Assembly (NCBI GenBank): GCA_964563925.1
Contig: CAZLZD010000022.1
Location: 1-64,000 of the forward strand
Direction of reading: 5' to 3'
Origin: JAUILA01 sp964563925
GTDB lineage: Bacteria > Bacteroidota > Bacteroidia > Cytophagales > Cyclobacteriaceae
DNA length: 64,000 nucleotides
A program made the translations under genes and the position numbers. Numbering within the stretch: the stretch's first letter is position 1; each line of letters opens with the position of its first letter. The notes under the pieces were generated by a model, which worked only from the letters and a program-made list of their open reading frames with translations, was not told the origin of the DNA and did no database searches. Of the stretch, positions 28,001 to 36,834 are shown one piece after another.

Positions 28001-28730
28001 GGCTAAGTACTGTTTTTATCGGGATGGTCCGGAAGTAGTCCGCCATGTCCTGGCGGGCAGGGGCAAACTGATCGACAGCAGGTCCTTCCACAAAAGCCAC
28101 ATTGTCTTTATAGGCAGAGACTATCCGGTTTGGATGGCGCCTGGAGGTTTCCTTAATCATGCTGAACAGGGAACGGTCCATTTCCCGGCCATCAATCACA
28201 AAGGTCCCGTTAAAGATCTTGTGCCGGCAATGCTCCGAATTAACCTGGCTGAACCCAAACACCTCGCTGTCGGTCAGCGGACGTCCGAGGTCCTTGCTTA
28301 CCGATTCCAGGTAGCTGATCTCCTCCTCGCTTAAAGCAAGGCCTTCCTGTTGGTTATAGGCCCTGATATCGGTAATTTCCCTGACCGCTTCCGGCTCGTG
28401 ATGGATGGTGAACAGGTCCTGGTCCAGCTGGGTGTACCGGGCCTGAAGCATGCGGTCAAACGGCGCATCGCCGGATTCGTGCCGTTGAAATTCTTCAATG
28501 CGGAATATCCCGGAGATACCCATATTCTGCGTGATTTCAACCGCATTGGTACTCCAGGGAGTGATCATGGTTTTCCTCGGGCCGGTGAAATGACCGTGCA
28601 GAATCTCGTTTTCTATGGGCTCTGCCTGGCCAAACAGCCAGACGAGCTTTTCCTGATCAGCGTGGGAGAATTTTGCGTTGGTGCCTACTGCGTAAACAAT
28701 GTCATGAAGACCCAGAAAGAATTGAATCAT
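25038..28730 (-). CDS. purL: Phosphoribosylformylglycinamidine synthase, large single-chain form
   Basis: A 1230-residue single-chain FGAM synthase that converts FGAR, Gln and ATP to FGAM in purine synthesis. The N-terminal PurS-like part is followed by two AIRS-type halves (SEHCRHKIFNG, then KAETHNFPTTVEPFNGAATG and GGENYRIGMGGGAVSS). The C-terminal glutaminase contains the Cys nucleophile in GVCNGCQLMMELG near 1076-1088, VWLAHGEGRFDF, and the closing PHLERSIYPWNW. The length is slightly below the ~1295 residues of the gamma-proteobacterial enzyme. It is transcribed alone from a TATTTTTG box. Confidence 0.97.
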   Translation of the reverse strand: MIQFFLGLHDIVYAVGTNAKFSHADQEKLVWLFGQAEPIENEILHGHFTGPRKTMITPWSTNAVEITQNMGISGIFRIEEFQRHESGDAPFDRMLQARYTQLDQDLFTIHHEPEAVREITDIRAYNQQEGLALSEEEISYLESVSKDLGRPLTDSEVFGFSQVNSEHCRHKIFNGTFVIDGREMDRSLFSMIKETSRRHPNRIVSAYKDNVAFVEGPAVDQFAPARQDMADYFRTIPIKTVLSLKAETHNFPTTVEPFNGAATGTGGEIRDRLAGGKGSLPLAGTAVYMTSYPRSGEDRPWEHGVPARDWLYQTPLDILIKASDGASDFGNKFGQPLICGSLLTFEHEEAGKTFGYDKVIMLAGGIGFAKEKDSLKDTPEEGDKIIILGGENYRIGMGGGAVSSVATGEFDNTIELNAVQRSNPEMQKRAMNAIRALQEREINPIVSIHDHGAGGHLNCLSELVEEKGGKIDVARLPVGDPTLSDREIIGNESQERMGLVLHEKDVDDLKRISERERAPMYVVGDVTGDMRFVFENKKSGKNPMDWSLHHMFGSSPKTVLEDRRTPHELSVKTHTTGELIEYLKQVLQLEAVACKDWLTNKVDRSVTGKVATQQTCGPLQLPLNNVAVMALDYAGVAGVATSIGHAPVAGLGDAARGSRLSLAEALTNLVWTPLTHGLEGVSLSANWMWPAKTEGENARLYDAVEALSEFAIALGINIPTGKDSLSMTQKYPDGTVVYAPGTVIISSVGEVKDIRKTITPVAHTGEDSSLIYVDFSGGEFTLDGSSFAQALNYVGVNPADIPDADYFARAFNSIQRLLHDGLLLAGHDISAGGMITTLLEMCFPSTACGMDIDLSEVPESDLIRLLFSEKPGVIIQVREEEEVLQRLENASVKAYRIGRTHSTHEIDLRHRDHRITLDVNTLRDTWFRSSYLMDRKQRPSELARARFDNYKVQPLNYHFPEGFDGTLKSLGLRGRKASSSGTRAAIIREKGVNGDREMAWSLYLAGFDVKDIHMTDLISGREDLSDVNMIVFVGGFSNSDVLGSAKGWAGAFRYNEKANEALKKFYAREDTLSLGVCNGCQLMMELGLISREMDDHPTMKHNASHKFESSFISLEVPDSPSVMFNSLAGSRLGVWLAHGEGRFDFQGKADQFPVVARYAYDAYPGNPNGSENSVAAVCSSDGRHTAIMPHLERSIYPWNWPYYPETQATDDVSPWIIPFINARKWVEKHH

Positions 28731-28764
28731 GAATAGTGAGGTTCGTGCGTTACTGAATTCGCTG

Positions 28765-28772
28765 CAAAAATA
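28765..28772 (-). promoter_or_regulatory. Bacteroidota -7 element (TATTTTTG) of purL
   Basis: An exact TAnnTTTG match on the minus strand, 34 bases upstream of the purL ATG. No PurR-box-like palindrome or riboswitch is evident in the short leader. Confidence 0.6.
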
Positions 28773-28819
28773 GCTAAAATCAGCTTGCTCACTATTGTCC
28801 GGACAGGATTTTGATTGAC

Positions 28820-29185
28820 TTAAAAGTACTTTTTGTAATTCTTTTCGTCATTCCAGAATTCACGACAGGCGGCGATATGCTTTTTCTTGAATGACTTGTC
28901 TTTCTTCAGTGTACGCCATTCTCCCATACCCAGTCGCTCGCACATTTTATAAAACCGGTCATCCTGCCCGGTCTTGCCGTTTTTAACCAGTGCGCTCAGC
29001 AATGGGCGTCCGGCCGCATGCTCCTCTTCAGAGATCTCGTCGAGTAATTCTCCGAGCAGCTGCTTTTCATGTTTGATATCAAAATTAAGCCACAGTTCGG
29101 CCGTCTGATTAAGTCGCCGGTAGGAGATGGGGCCGCCATCGGTGCGGGCCAGTTGAATAAGTTTATTGCGTATGCGTGCTTCCAA
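28820..29185 (-). CDS. Unrecognised 121-residue protein with TTG start
   Basis: I do not recognise a characterised family. The protein is cytoplasmic, charged and probably helical, beginning MEARIRNKLIQLARTDGGPI. A striking core EEHAAGRPLLSALVK is followed by DRFYKMCERLGMGEW. I have the impression this GRPLLSA pattern recurs in small uncharacterised bacterial proteins, but cannot name the family. The frame upstream to the TAG at 29216-29218 contains no ATG, and no internal ATG exists before the conserved core, so the TTG codon is the only reasonable start. It lies between purL and an alpha/beta hydrolase on the same strand, 47 bp after the hydrolase. Confidence 0.7.
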   Translation of the reverse strand: MEARIRNKLIQLARTDGGPISYRRLNQTAELWLNFDIKHEKQLLGELLDEISEEEHAAGRPLLSALVKNGKTGQDDRFYKMCERLGMGEWRTLKKDKSFKKKHIAACREFWNDEKNYKKYF

Positions 29186-29232
29186 AAAGTTCTGTCTTGA
29201 GTTATAATTTACCCACTAAAATAAGGAAATGA

Positions 29233-30039
29233 TTATTTTTTTGCACTGAGATGTCTGGCCGTGGCCTGAATTAGCTGATTATGGCCTGAATCAAGCACAT
29301 GTAACTCATAGGAATTAAGGTGATTGGTCAGTTTTTTCATGCCTTCGGCGGTAATGATCCTGTCGTATCGCCCGATAAAGATATCAGTGGTAATGCGTTT
29401 TCGGTTAATCCTGCCCGCAACTTTTCTCTTGTCAAAACGGAGCCAGCGAAACATGACCCAGGTATAATATACCCTGCGCCTTTTTTTGCGGGTATCCATC
29501 TGGGTTTCGGCAAATTTAGCCAGGCCTTTGTCCAGAATGCCGACCGAGCGAAAGAACCTCATGAGGGAAAAGAAACGCCAGGGGCGGACGATCATCGACC
29601 TGAAATAATTCCGGAATAACAGGGGATAGGAAGCCAGGCTGTACCACTTACTGGTCTTAATACCGTCCGGGGCGATCAGGAACAGATGTTCAACGCGATC
29701 CGGCATACATTCCACTGTCGCCAACTGGAATTTTCCTCCCATACTGAATGCGGCAATACTGAAACGGGTGATCTCCTCGTGTTCCAGAAACTGACGGATG
29801 ATCATCTTCCAGTGCTTTTTGGTTACCGGCCCCAGTCCCTCATGCCAGTAGCTCTTGCCGTGATAAAATATATCGATCAGGCAGGTGCGATACCGGCCGT
29901 CCAGCGCCGCGGCGATCGGCTGCATGACTACTCCCGACTGTCCGAAGCCATGAAAAGCAAGAAGTGTTTTGTCTCCCTCCCCGTACCACTCGTAATGAAG
30001 AATTATCTTTTTGCCTTCCAGCATCAGTGTCAGCTCCAT
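29233..30039 (-). CDS. Alpha/beta hydrolase
   Basis: A 268-residue cytoplasmic hydrolase. It has the strand-turn LLAFHGFGQSG (oxyanion HG), nucleophile elbow AAFSMGGKF (Ser near 117), an acid in FIGRYDRIITAEG, and the catalytic His in DSGHNQLI near the C-terminus. A cap region at ~150-210 is rich in aromatic and basic residues (FRNYFRSMIVRPWRFFSLMRFF), perhaps membrane-associating. The substrate is unknown. It is divergent from the tetR efflux operon. Confidence 0.85.
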   Translation of the reverse strand: MELTLMLEGKKIILHYEWYGEGDKTLLAFHGFGQSGVVMQPIAAALDGRYRTCLIDIFYHGKSYWHEGLGPVTKKHWKMIIRQFLEHEEITRFSIAAFSMGGKFQLATVECMPDRVEHLFLIAPDGIKTSKWYSLASYPLLFRNYFRSMIVRPWRFFSLMRFFRSVGILDKGLAKFAETQMDTRKKRRRVYYTWVMFRWLRFDKRKVAGRINRKRITTDIFIGRYDRIITAEGMKKLTNHLNSYELHVLDSGHNQLIQATARHLSAKK

Positions 30040-30144
30040 ACCGCTAAACTAGCGCCTTTATCCAAGCCGCCTAACGGATTTAAAATATTTTTCCATAAAA
30101 AGGGAACCATTTCGTTTCCGCTCCGTTAACACGAAAGAAACCAT

Positions 30145-30172
30145 GGAAACTTTAAGGATTTCAATAGTTTCC
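30145..30172. promoter_or_regulatory. Candidate TetR operator (inverted repeat)
   Basis: GGAAACT and AGTTTCC form a perfect 7-bp inverted repeat separated by 14 bp, ending 19 bases before the tetR ATG. Position and symmetry fit an autoregulatory operator of the TetR repressor that heads the efflux operon. It is inferred from sequence only. Confidence 0.45.
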
Positions 30173-30191
30173 TAAGTACTCAACAAAGCGA

Positions 30192-30809
30192 ATGGAAATA
30201 AAAGACAAGATTTTAAAAGGGGCCAGTGATTTATTCCACCGGTACGGAATAAGGAGTGTCTCCATGGATGACCTTGCGCGAAGTCTGTCGGTATCCAAGA
30301 AGACAATATACCAGTACTTCCGCGATAAGGATGAGATCGTGGCCCTGGCCACCCAGATGCATACCAGCGAAACGAAAGAGGAGTATGATGAGGCGTGTAA
30401 GGTTGCCAAAGATCCGGTGGATGAACTGACAAGGATGTCGCACTGTATGCGCAGGCATTTCAAGGAGGTGAACCCGAGCCTGCTGTATGATATTCAGAAA
30501 TTCTATCCTTCGGCCTGGGAGCATTTTAACCGGTTTAAGGATGAATATATCCGGCATCGCATTGAAAGTAATCTGAAAAGAGGGGTCGAACAGGGATATT
30601 ACAGGGCAGAGATTGACGTGGAGGTTTTATCGTTGCTACGACTTGAGGAAGTGCAGCTGGCCTTTGATCCGACACGATTTCCACCGGATAAGTTTGACTT
30701 CAGAGAGACACAGATGCAAATGCTCGATCATTTCATACATGGAATTGTCACGCCGGAAGGCAAGGAGTTATTTGATAAATATACCAGGGAACAACAATCG
30801 ACAAACTAA
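30192..30809 (+). CDS. TetR/AcrR family transcriptional regulator
   Basis: A 205-residue repressor. The N-terminal helix-turn-helix domain reads KILKGASDLFHRYGIRSVSMDDLA, then SVSKKTIYQYFRDKDEIV. The remainder is the helical ligand-binding/dimer domain. It is the first gene of a tetR-tolC-adaptor-RND operon and its TAA stop overlaps the tolC ATG by one base. It probably represses the operon until a pump substrate binds; the inverted repeat just upstream is a candidate operator. Confidence 0.93.
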   Translation: MEIKDKILKGASDLFHRYGIRSVSMDDLARSLSVSKKTIYQYFRDKDEIVALATQMHTSETKEEYDEACKVAKDPVDELTRMSHCMRRHFKEVNPSLLYDIQKFYPSAWEHFNRFKDEYIRHRIESNLKRGVEQGYYRAEIDVEVLSLLRLEEVQLAFDPTRFPPDKFDFRETQMQMLDHFIHGIVTPEGKELFDKYTREQQSTN

Positions 30810-32221
30810 TGTACAGGTCAATCAAACTATTCATTGTATTTATTTCGCTGACCGGGACTCTCACCCACGTAGCGGCTCAGTCCGTCCCTCAGGATTCGGT
30901 CTTTACCCTTGAAGAGGCTATTGCCTATGCCATGGAGCACAACCAGGACCTGCTTAATGCGCAGCTGGAGCGGGAAAAGGCGGCAAAAAATGTAAAGGAG
31001 GTGCTAGCCGACGGGTTACCACAGCTCAATGGAAACATTGACCTGGCGTACAACCCGCAGATTCGGACTACCTTCATTCCGGACTTTATCACCCCGGCGG
31101 TGTACAGTACCCTGATCAACCAGGGGCTTATACCGCCCGATACCGAGGTGCCTAATTCTCCCCCGGTACCCGCCCGGTTCGGTACCGATTATTCGGGCGC
31201 AGCGTCATTGGATCTTACCCAGATGGTATTTGACGGATCTTATTTTGTGGGTTTACAGGCCGCAAAAACCTTCCAGGACTTGTCCCGCAAGGATCAGGTC
31301 AAGACGCGTATCGATGTCATAGAAAATGTGAGTAAGGCCTATTACAATGCCCTCGTGAATATCGAGCGGCAGGAACTGATTGAGAAAAATTTCCATCGGC
31401 TTGATACCCTGTTGAGGGAGACGCAGATTCTTTATGAGAATGGCTTTGCAGAAAAAATTGACGTCAGCCGGATCAAGGTGCAGTTCAATAACATCCAGGT
31501 ACAGCGTAAAAATATTGTAACCACCGTGGAGATCAGCAAAGCGCTGCTGAAATTCCAGATGGGCATGTCCCCGCGGGCAACGATCGGACTGGCCGATCGT
31601 ATCGACGACCTGGTTTTTCAGCCGATCCCCTCAGAGGTATTTGATGAATTCGATTATGCAAACCGAATTGAATTCTCCCAGCTTCAGACCAACAAGGAAC
31701 TGAATCTTCTGGACATGAAAAATATCCGCATGCGGCGATTACCGGCAATTGATCTGTATGGATCACTTGGTGCGGTAGCCGGTACGAATAACTCCAGCGA
31801 TATTTTTGATTTCAGGGATTCCTGGTTTGAATTCAGTACGGTCGGACTGCGCCTGAACATGCCACTATTTGATGGATTCAGAAAGTCTAACCAGATCCAG
31901 CAACGCAAGCTGCAGGCGCTTCAGTTGGAGAATACCACCGAACAGCTTAAAAATAACATTGATTACCAGATCAGACAGTCGGCTGCCAATTATCAGCGGG
32001 CGGTGGACAACATGAATGCCCAGCAGGAGAATATGACCCTGGCCCGGGAAGTGTACGACGTATCCAAAATAAAATACGAAGAGGGCGTGGGATCAAGCAT
32101 TGAAGTAACCACCGCGGATGCGGACTACAAAGAAGCACAGACCAATTACTACAACGCCTTGTTTGATGCGCTCATTGCAAAAGTCGAACTGGAAAAAGCC
32201 TACGGGGTACTCAACAAGTAA
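30809..32221 (+). CDS. TolC family outer-membrane efflux protein
   Basis: A 470-residue protein with a signal peptide (IKLFIVFISLTGTLTHVAAQ). The TolC/OEP tandem helical repeats are visible: FTLEEAIAYAMEHNQDLLNAQLEREKAAKNV opens the first half. The second half has NLPLFDGF-like NMPLFDGFRKSNQI and ends with EVTTADADYKEAQTNYYNALFDALIAKVELEKAYGVL. Trimers form the outer-membrane exit duct of a tripartite pump. It is flanked by its regulator and its adaptor in one operon. Confidence 0.94.
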   Translation: MYRSIKLFIVFISLTGTLTHVAAQSVPQDSVFTLEEAIAYAMEHNQDLLNAQLEREKAAKNVKEVLADGLPQLNGNIDLAYNPQIRTTFIPDFITPAVYSTLINQGLIPPDTEVPNSPPVPARFGTDYSGAASLDLTQMVFDGSYFVGLQAAKTFQDLSRKDQVKTRIDVIENVSKAYYNALVNIERQELIEKNFHRLDTLLRETQILYENGFAEKIDVSRIKVQFNNIQVQRKNIVTTVEISKALLKFQMGMSPRATIGLADRIDDLVFQPIPSEVFDEFDYANRIEFSQLQTNKELNLLDMKNIRMRRLPAIDLYGSLGAVAGTNNSSDIFDFRDSWFEFSTVGLRLNMPLFDGFRKSNQIQQRKLQALQLENTTEQLKNNIDYQIRQSAANYQRAVDNMNAQQENMTLAREVYDVSKIKYEEGVGSSIEVTTADADYKEAQTNYYNALFDALIAKVELEKAYGVLNK

Positions 32222-32244
32222 CAACATATAATTCACGCAAACTC

Positions 32245-33411
32245 ATGAAACAATTATCAATATTTAGTCTAATGCTCATGGTTTTCCTGGCCTCCTGCCA
32301 GCAGGGCGGACTGGATTCAAAGAAAAATGAACTGGCCGAACTTAAGTCACAGGCTAAAGAATTAAATACCAGGATAGCTGCCCTTGAAAAGGAAATTGCC
32401 TCACTGGATACAACTGCAGTATCGGCCGTGGAGCGTAACGCGGTTTTGGTTAACCTGGAAACACTTACTCCACGTTCCTTTGAGCACAGGATAGAAGTGC
32501 GGGGATCGGTTTCTTCCCGTTCCAATGTATTGTTGTCGGCTGAATCCGCCGGCAGGATTACCTCTGTGCGGGTAAAAGAGGGGGACAAGGTAAGCCGTGG
32601 TCAGGTGCTTGCCACGCTTGATAATGAGGTATTGCAAAATAATATCCGCGAACTGAAGACCTCGCTGGAACTGGCTGAAGCCGTGTATGAGCGTCAGGCC
32701 AATCTCTGGGATAAGAAGATAGGAACCGAGATCCAGTATCTCGAAGCCAAGAACCGGGTGGAAAGTCTGCAAAGCCGGCTCAACACCGCCTATTCGCAAC
32801 TGGCCCAGTCAGTGGTCAAGGCTCCGTTTTCCGGAACGGTTGACGAGGTGCCCGCCCGTGTAGGGGAAATGGCCCAGCCAGGCAAGCCGATCGTCCGGAT
32901 CGTTAACCAGGACAACATGTACATTGACGCTGCCGTTTCCGAGCGCTTTATTGCAGCCCTCCAGGTTGGCGACAAGGTGAATGTCCGCTTTCCGGTCATT
33001 GACAAGACACTCACCAGTGAGATTACCGCCATAAGTGAGGTGATCAATATGGAAAACCGCACGTTTAATATTGAAGTTCGTTTGCCTGAAGTTGATTTTA
33101 CGCCCAAGCCCAACCAGGTCGTAATCCTGGACCTGGTGGATTATGAAAATCCTTCAACCCTGGTCGTACCTACCGAAGTTATTCTTTCAGATGCCAGGGG
33201 GAAATACCTGTATGTGGCCAAAGATGAGAATAGTCAGACCATAGCTCAAAAACGGTATGTCACGCCCGGCCGTACGCAGGATGGGGCAACCGAGATTTTG
33301 AATGGTCTCGATTCCACCGCCACACTTATTGTGGAAGGATACAGGGATGTAAGCGAAGGAACCGTGGTCAAACCAACTGACCGGTCAACTGAAACTGCTA
33401 AACTCGACTAA
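32245..33411 (+). CDS. RND efflux periplasmic adaptor (membrane fusion protein)
   Basis: A 388-residue lipoprotein (lipobox VFLASCQ). An N-terminal coiled-coil (~28-60) is followed by a biotinyl-lipoyl-like domain (ESAGRITSVRVKEGDKVSRGQVLATLD), an alpha-hairpin (~125-175), the second lipoyl half (VVKAPFSGTVDEVPARVGEMAQPGKPIV), a beta-barrel domain, and the membrane-proximal domain. It links the RND pump to TolC. It sits 2 bp before the RND gene. The extra N-terminal coiled coil upstream of the lipoyl domain is often seen in Bacteroidota adaptors. Confidence 0.93.
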   Translation: MKQLSIFSLMLMVFLASCQQGGLDSKKNELAELKSQAKELNTRIAALEKEIASLDTTAVSAVERNAVLVNLETLTPRSFEHRIEVRGSVSSRSNVLLSAESAGRITSVRVKEGDKVSRGQVLATLDNEVLQNNIRELKTSLELAEAVYERQANLWDKKIGTEIQYLEAKNRVESLQSRLNTAYSQLAQSVVKAPFSGTVDEVPARVGEMAQPGKPIVRIVNQDNMYIDAAVSERFIAALQVGDKVNVRFPVIDKTLTSEITAISEVINMENRTFNIEVRLPEVDFTPKPNQVVILDLVDYENPSTLVVPTEVILSDARGKYLYVAKDENSQTIAQKRYVTPGRTQDGATEILNGLDSTATLIVEGYRDVSEGTVVKPTDRSTETAKLD

Positions 33412-33413
33412 TC

Positions 33414-36400
33414 ATGGCCGAAGAAATTAAGAAGAAAAAGAAGCCCAACGACAAGAGCTTCAAGCTCACTTCGGTGGCACTGAAGAACCGTACCACTGTA
33501 TTCTTTCTGCTGTTTCTCCTGGTGGTGGCGGGAATCAATGCCTACATAAGCCTGCCGAAGGACAGCTATCCTGAAGTATCCCAGCCAACGGTCTATGTGG
33601 GAACACCTTATCCCGGAAACTCTCCGATTGATATTGAAAACCTGATAACCCGTCCGCTGGAGAGGGAGATAGATGATATTTCCGAGGTGGACAACATACG
33701 GTCTACCTCCGTCCAGGATTACTCAACCATCGTGGTGGAATTCGGTACCGGGATGGACACCCAGGAGGCCTTACAGAAAGTGAAGGATGCGGTGGACAGG
33801 GCCATGCAGGAATTGCCTACAGACCTGGATCAGGACCCGAATGTATTCGAACTGGATTTTACCGAGCGTCCGATTCTCAATATCAACCTGTCCGGAAACT
33901 ATACCATGGACAAACTGGAGGATATGGCCGAGGAGCTCCAGGATGAACTGGAGCGGATCAGTGAGATTTCCGCGGTGGAGATACGGGGCATAGGGGAGAA
34001 GGAAGTGAAGATCATGGCAAACCCATACCTGATGGAAGCCCGCGAGGTGAACTTTACCGATATAGAGAATGCGGTGACAGGTGAGAATATTACTTTTTCC
34101 GGCGGGAGTATCAAAGAAGGGGATATTCGCCGCACCATTCGGGTGGTTGGCGAATTTGATGATCCGGAAGAAATGCTGGACATCATCATTAAACACGAAA
34201 ACAACAACATCGTCTATTTACGTGATGTGGCCGAGGTGGAATTTGACTACCAGGAGAATGAGACCTACGCCCGTTTGTTCGGTAACCCGGTCGTTTCGGT
34301 GGATGTCATCAAGCGCGGCGGGGAGAACCTGCTCATCACCACTGAAAAGATCGATGAGGTGCTGGATGAAGTACTTCAAAGGTTTCCCCCGGATGTAAAT
34401 GTGGCCATTACGAATGACCAGAGCCAGATGACAAGGGATCTTGTAAACAGCCTGGAGAATAATATTATATCAGGGGTTATCCTGGTGGTAATGGTCCTGC
34501 TGTTTTTCCTGGGAACACGCAACGCTATGTTCGTCGGAATCGCGATTCCGGTATCCATGCTCATGAGTTTCCTTGTACTGAGCTTTTTTGGAATTACAGT
34601 GAACATGATGATCCTCTTCTCACTGATCCTGGCCCTGGGTATGTTGGTGGATAACGGGATTGTGATCGTGGAGAATGTATATCGCCTGATGGAGGATGGC
34701 CATAACGCCTGGGAAGCGACTAAACTGGGTGTCGGCGAGGTTGCCTGGCCCATTATTACCTCGACCGCCACCACACTTGCTGCCTTTCTGCCGCTTGCAC
34801 TATGGCCTGGTCTGATCGGAGAGTTTATGAGCTACCTGCCCATCGGGGTGATAATTACCCTGGCCTCTTCACTCTTCGTAGCCCTGGTGATCAACCCGGT
34901 CCTGATTTCAGCGTTTATGAAACTTGACGATCCGTCCCAGGTAGATAAAAGGAAGTCATTCCGTAACGGCGGGATCATCGTGCTGATCGGTGCGGTTTTC
35001 ATTGCCTTGGGCCTGGTTTTCGATAATTTGATGCTGGCAGCCGGAAATGTGATCGCATTGTTCGGATTGCTGCTCTGGCTCAATGTATTTGTGCTCACGC
35101 CGCTTTCTCATTTATTTCAGAAATCTTTTCTGCCCTGGCTGGAAGATTTGTACTCCCGTACGCTGAACTATGCGCTAAGTGGGATTCGTCCCTGGTTCTT
35201 TTTCTGGGGAACGGTGGTGATCCTGGTAGTGGCGATCACATTGAATGCAGCCTTTCCGCCTAAAGTCTGGTTTTTTCCTGACAACCTTCCCAAGTATGTG
35301 AACGTGTTTGTGGAGTTTCCGGTGGGAACAGATATTGAAAAGACCAATGAGTTCACCAAAAAGATTGAGGAAGAGCTTGCCGGGGTGATTGAACCATACG
35401 GGACCGCCGTCGAATCAATGATCACCAAAGTGGGTACAGATACCGCTGATCCGAATGATCCGTCTGCAATCGGACAAAGTGATGCACCGAATGAAGCACG
35501 GATTACGATTAATTTCGTCGAATTTAAGGAACGGAACGGAGTGGATACGCGGGAAGTATTCAGTGAAATAAGGGATGCTGTCCAGGGGTACCCGGGGGTT
35601 TCGGTGGCCGTGGATAAAGATATGGCGGGTCCGCCCACCGGTAAACCGATCAACATTGAGATTACCGGAGATGACCTTACTACCCTGGTCAGCCTGGCGG
35701 AGGACGTCAAGGAAACCATCAATAATGCAGGTATCTATGGGATAGAAAACCTTCAGTCCGACATGACAACCGGTAAACCTGAATTACTGATAAATATTGA
35801 CCGTGAAAAGGCAAGACGGTTCGGGCTTTCATCTTACACCATAGCCAATGAGATCCGCACCTCCCTGTTCGGGAAGGAGATCTCTAAATTCAAACAGGGA
35901 GAGGATGACTATGAAATCCAGCTTCGTCTCCAGGATGAATTCCGATACGATCTCGAGGCCCTACAAAATAAGTCGATCACATTCAGAAATCAGGTGAACG
36001 GGAGAATGATGCAGATTCCGATCTCATCGGTGGCCGATATTGAGGTCAGTACGACGTACGGTGCGGTAAAACGTAAAGACCTGGAGCGCATGGTGACCTT
36101 GTCAAGTAACGTGCTGGCAGACGCAAATGCCACCGCCGTCAATGAACAGATCAAGGAATTACTGGCAACGTATAACATGCCCGCCGGTTACGGGTATAAG
36201 TTTGGCGGAGAGCAGGAGAAACAGATGGAGGAAATGGCTTTCCTTCAGGAAGCTTTACTGCTCGCGGTATTCATTATATTCATGATCATTGTGGCACAGT
36301 TCAACAAGATGACCACACCATTGATCATCATGTCGTCAGTGGTACTGTCCACCGCAGGGGTATTCCTGGGCTTGTTCATTTTCAATATGGACTTTGTCGT

Positions 36401-36833
36401 GATCATGACCATGATCGGGATCATTTCCCTGGCCGGTGTGGTGGTTAACAATGCCATTGTACTGGTTGATTTTATAGAATTGATCAGGAACCGGAAGCAA
36501 CGGGATAAAGGAAAGGAAAGGCTCAGTTTTGATGAGATTAACGCGGCCATCGCGGAAGCCGGTAAAACCCGTCTTCGTCCGGTGTTGCTGACCGCTATTA
36601 CCACCATTCTCGGACTCGTGCCCCTTGCAATCGGTTTGAATTTCGATTTCATCAAGTTTTTTGCGAATTACGAGGTGGATTTCTATATGGGTGGTGATAA
36701 CAAGATATTCTGGAGCCCTATGTCCTGGACCATAATATTCGGACTTACCTTTGCCACCTTTCTTACCCTGATCATTGTTCCGGTTATGTATCAGTTTTTT
36801 GCCCGGATAAACCGCAAAATTGGAATCAGCTGA
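33414..36833 (+). CDS. RND efflux transporter permease
   Basis: A 1139-residue inner-membrane pump with 12 expected helices and two large periplasmic loops. TM1 is TTVFFLLFLLVVAGINAYISLP, followed by the porter segment SQPTVYVGTPYPGNSPIDIENLITRPLE. In TM4 the proton-relay segment reads GMLVDNGIVIVEN, with one Asp and an Asn where AcrB has two. In TM10 the AcrB Lys position falls in GVVVNNAIVLVDF. The relay thus differs from classic AcrB. It could export drugs, lipids or metals, and the TetR context favours small organic compounds. Confidence 0.93.
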   Translation: MAEEIKKKKKPNDKSFKLTSVALKNRTTVFFLLFLLVVAGINAYISLPKDSYPEVSQPTVYVGTPYPGNSPIDIENLITRPLEREIDDISEVDNIRSTSVQDYSTIVVEFGTGMDTQEALQKVKDAVDRAMQELPTDLDQDPNVFELDFTERPILNINLSGNYTMDKLEDMAEELQDELERISEISAVEIRGIGEKEVKIMANPYLMEAREVNFTDIENAVTGENITFSGGSIKEGDIRRTIRVVGEFDDPEEMLDIIIKHENNNIVYLRDVAEVEFDYQENETYARLFGNPVVSVDVIKRGGENLLITTEKIDEVLDEVLQRFPPDVNVAITNDQSQMTRDLVNSLENNIISGVILVVMVLLFFLGTRNAMFVGIAIPVSMLMSFLVLSFFGITVNMMILFSLILALGMLVDNGIVIVENVYRLMEDGHNAWEATKLGVGEVAWPIITSTATTLAAFLPLALWPGLIGEFMSYLPIGVIITLASSLFVALVINPVLISAFMKLDDPSQVDKRKSFRNGGIIVLIGAVFIALGLVFDNLMLAAGNVIALFGLLLWLNVFVLTPLSHLFQKSFLPWLEDLYSRTLNYALSGIRPWFFFWGTVVILVVAITLNAAFPPKVWFFPDNLPKYVNVFVEFPVGTDIEKTNEFTKKIEEELAGVIEPYGTAVESMITKVGTDTADPNDPSAIGQSDAPNEARITINFVEFKERNGVDTREVFSEIRDAVQGYPGVSVAVDKDMAGPPTGKPINIEITGDDLTTLVSLAEDVKETINNAGIYGIENLQSDMTTGKPELLINIDREKARRFGLSSYTIANEIRTSLFGKEISKFKQGEDDYEIQLRLQDEFRYDLEALQNKSITFRNQVNGRMMQIPISSVADIEVSTTYGAVKRKDLERMVTLSSNVLADANATAVNEQIKELLATYNMPAGYGYKFGGEQEKQMEEMAFLQEALLLAVFIIFMIIVAQFNKMTTPLIIMSSVVLSTAGVFLGLFIFNMDFVVIMTMIGIISLAGVVVNNAIVLVDFIELIRNRKQRDKGKERLSFDEINAAIAEAGKTRLRPVLLTAITTILGLVPLAIGLNFDFIKFFANYEVDFYMGGDNKIFWSPMSWTIIFGLTFATFLTLIIVPVMYQFFARINRKIGIS

Positions 36834-36834
36834 T

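Noticed and set aside
27471..28334. A 287-codon frame antisense to purL
   Set aside because: purL is unambiguous here; the antisense frame shows no motif and is explained by codon bias.
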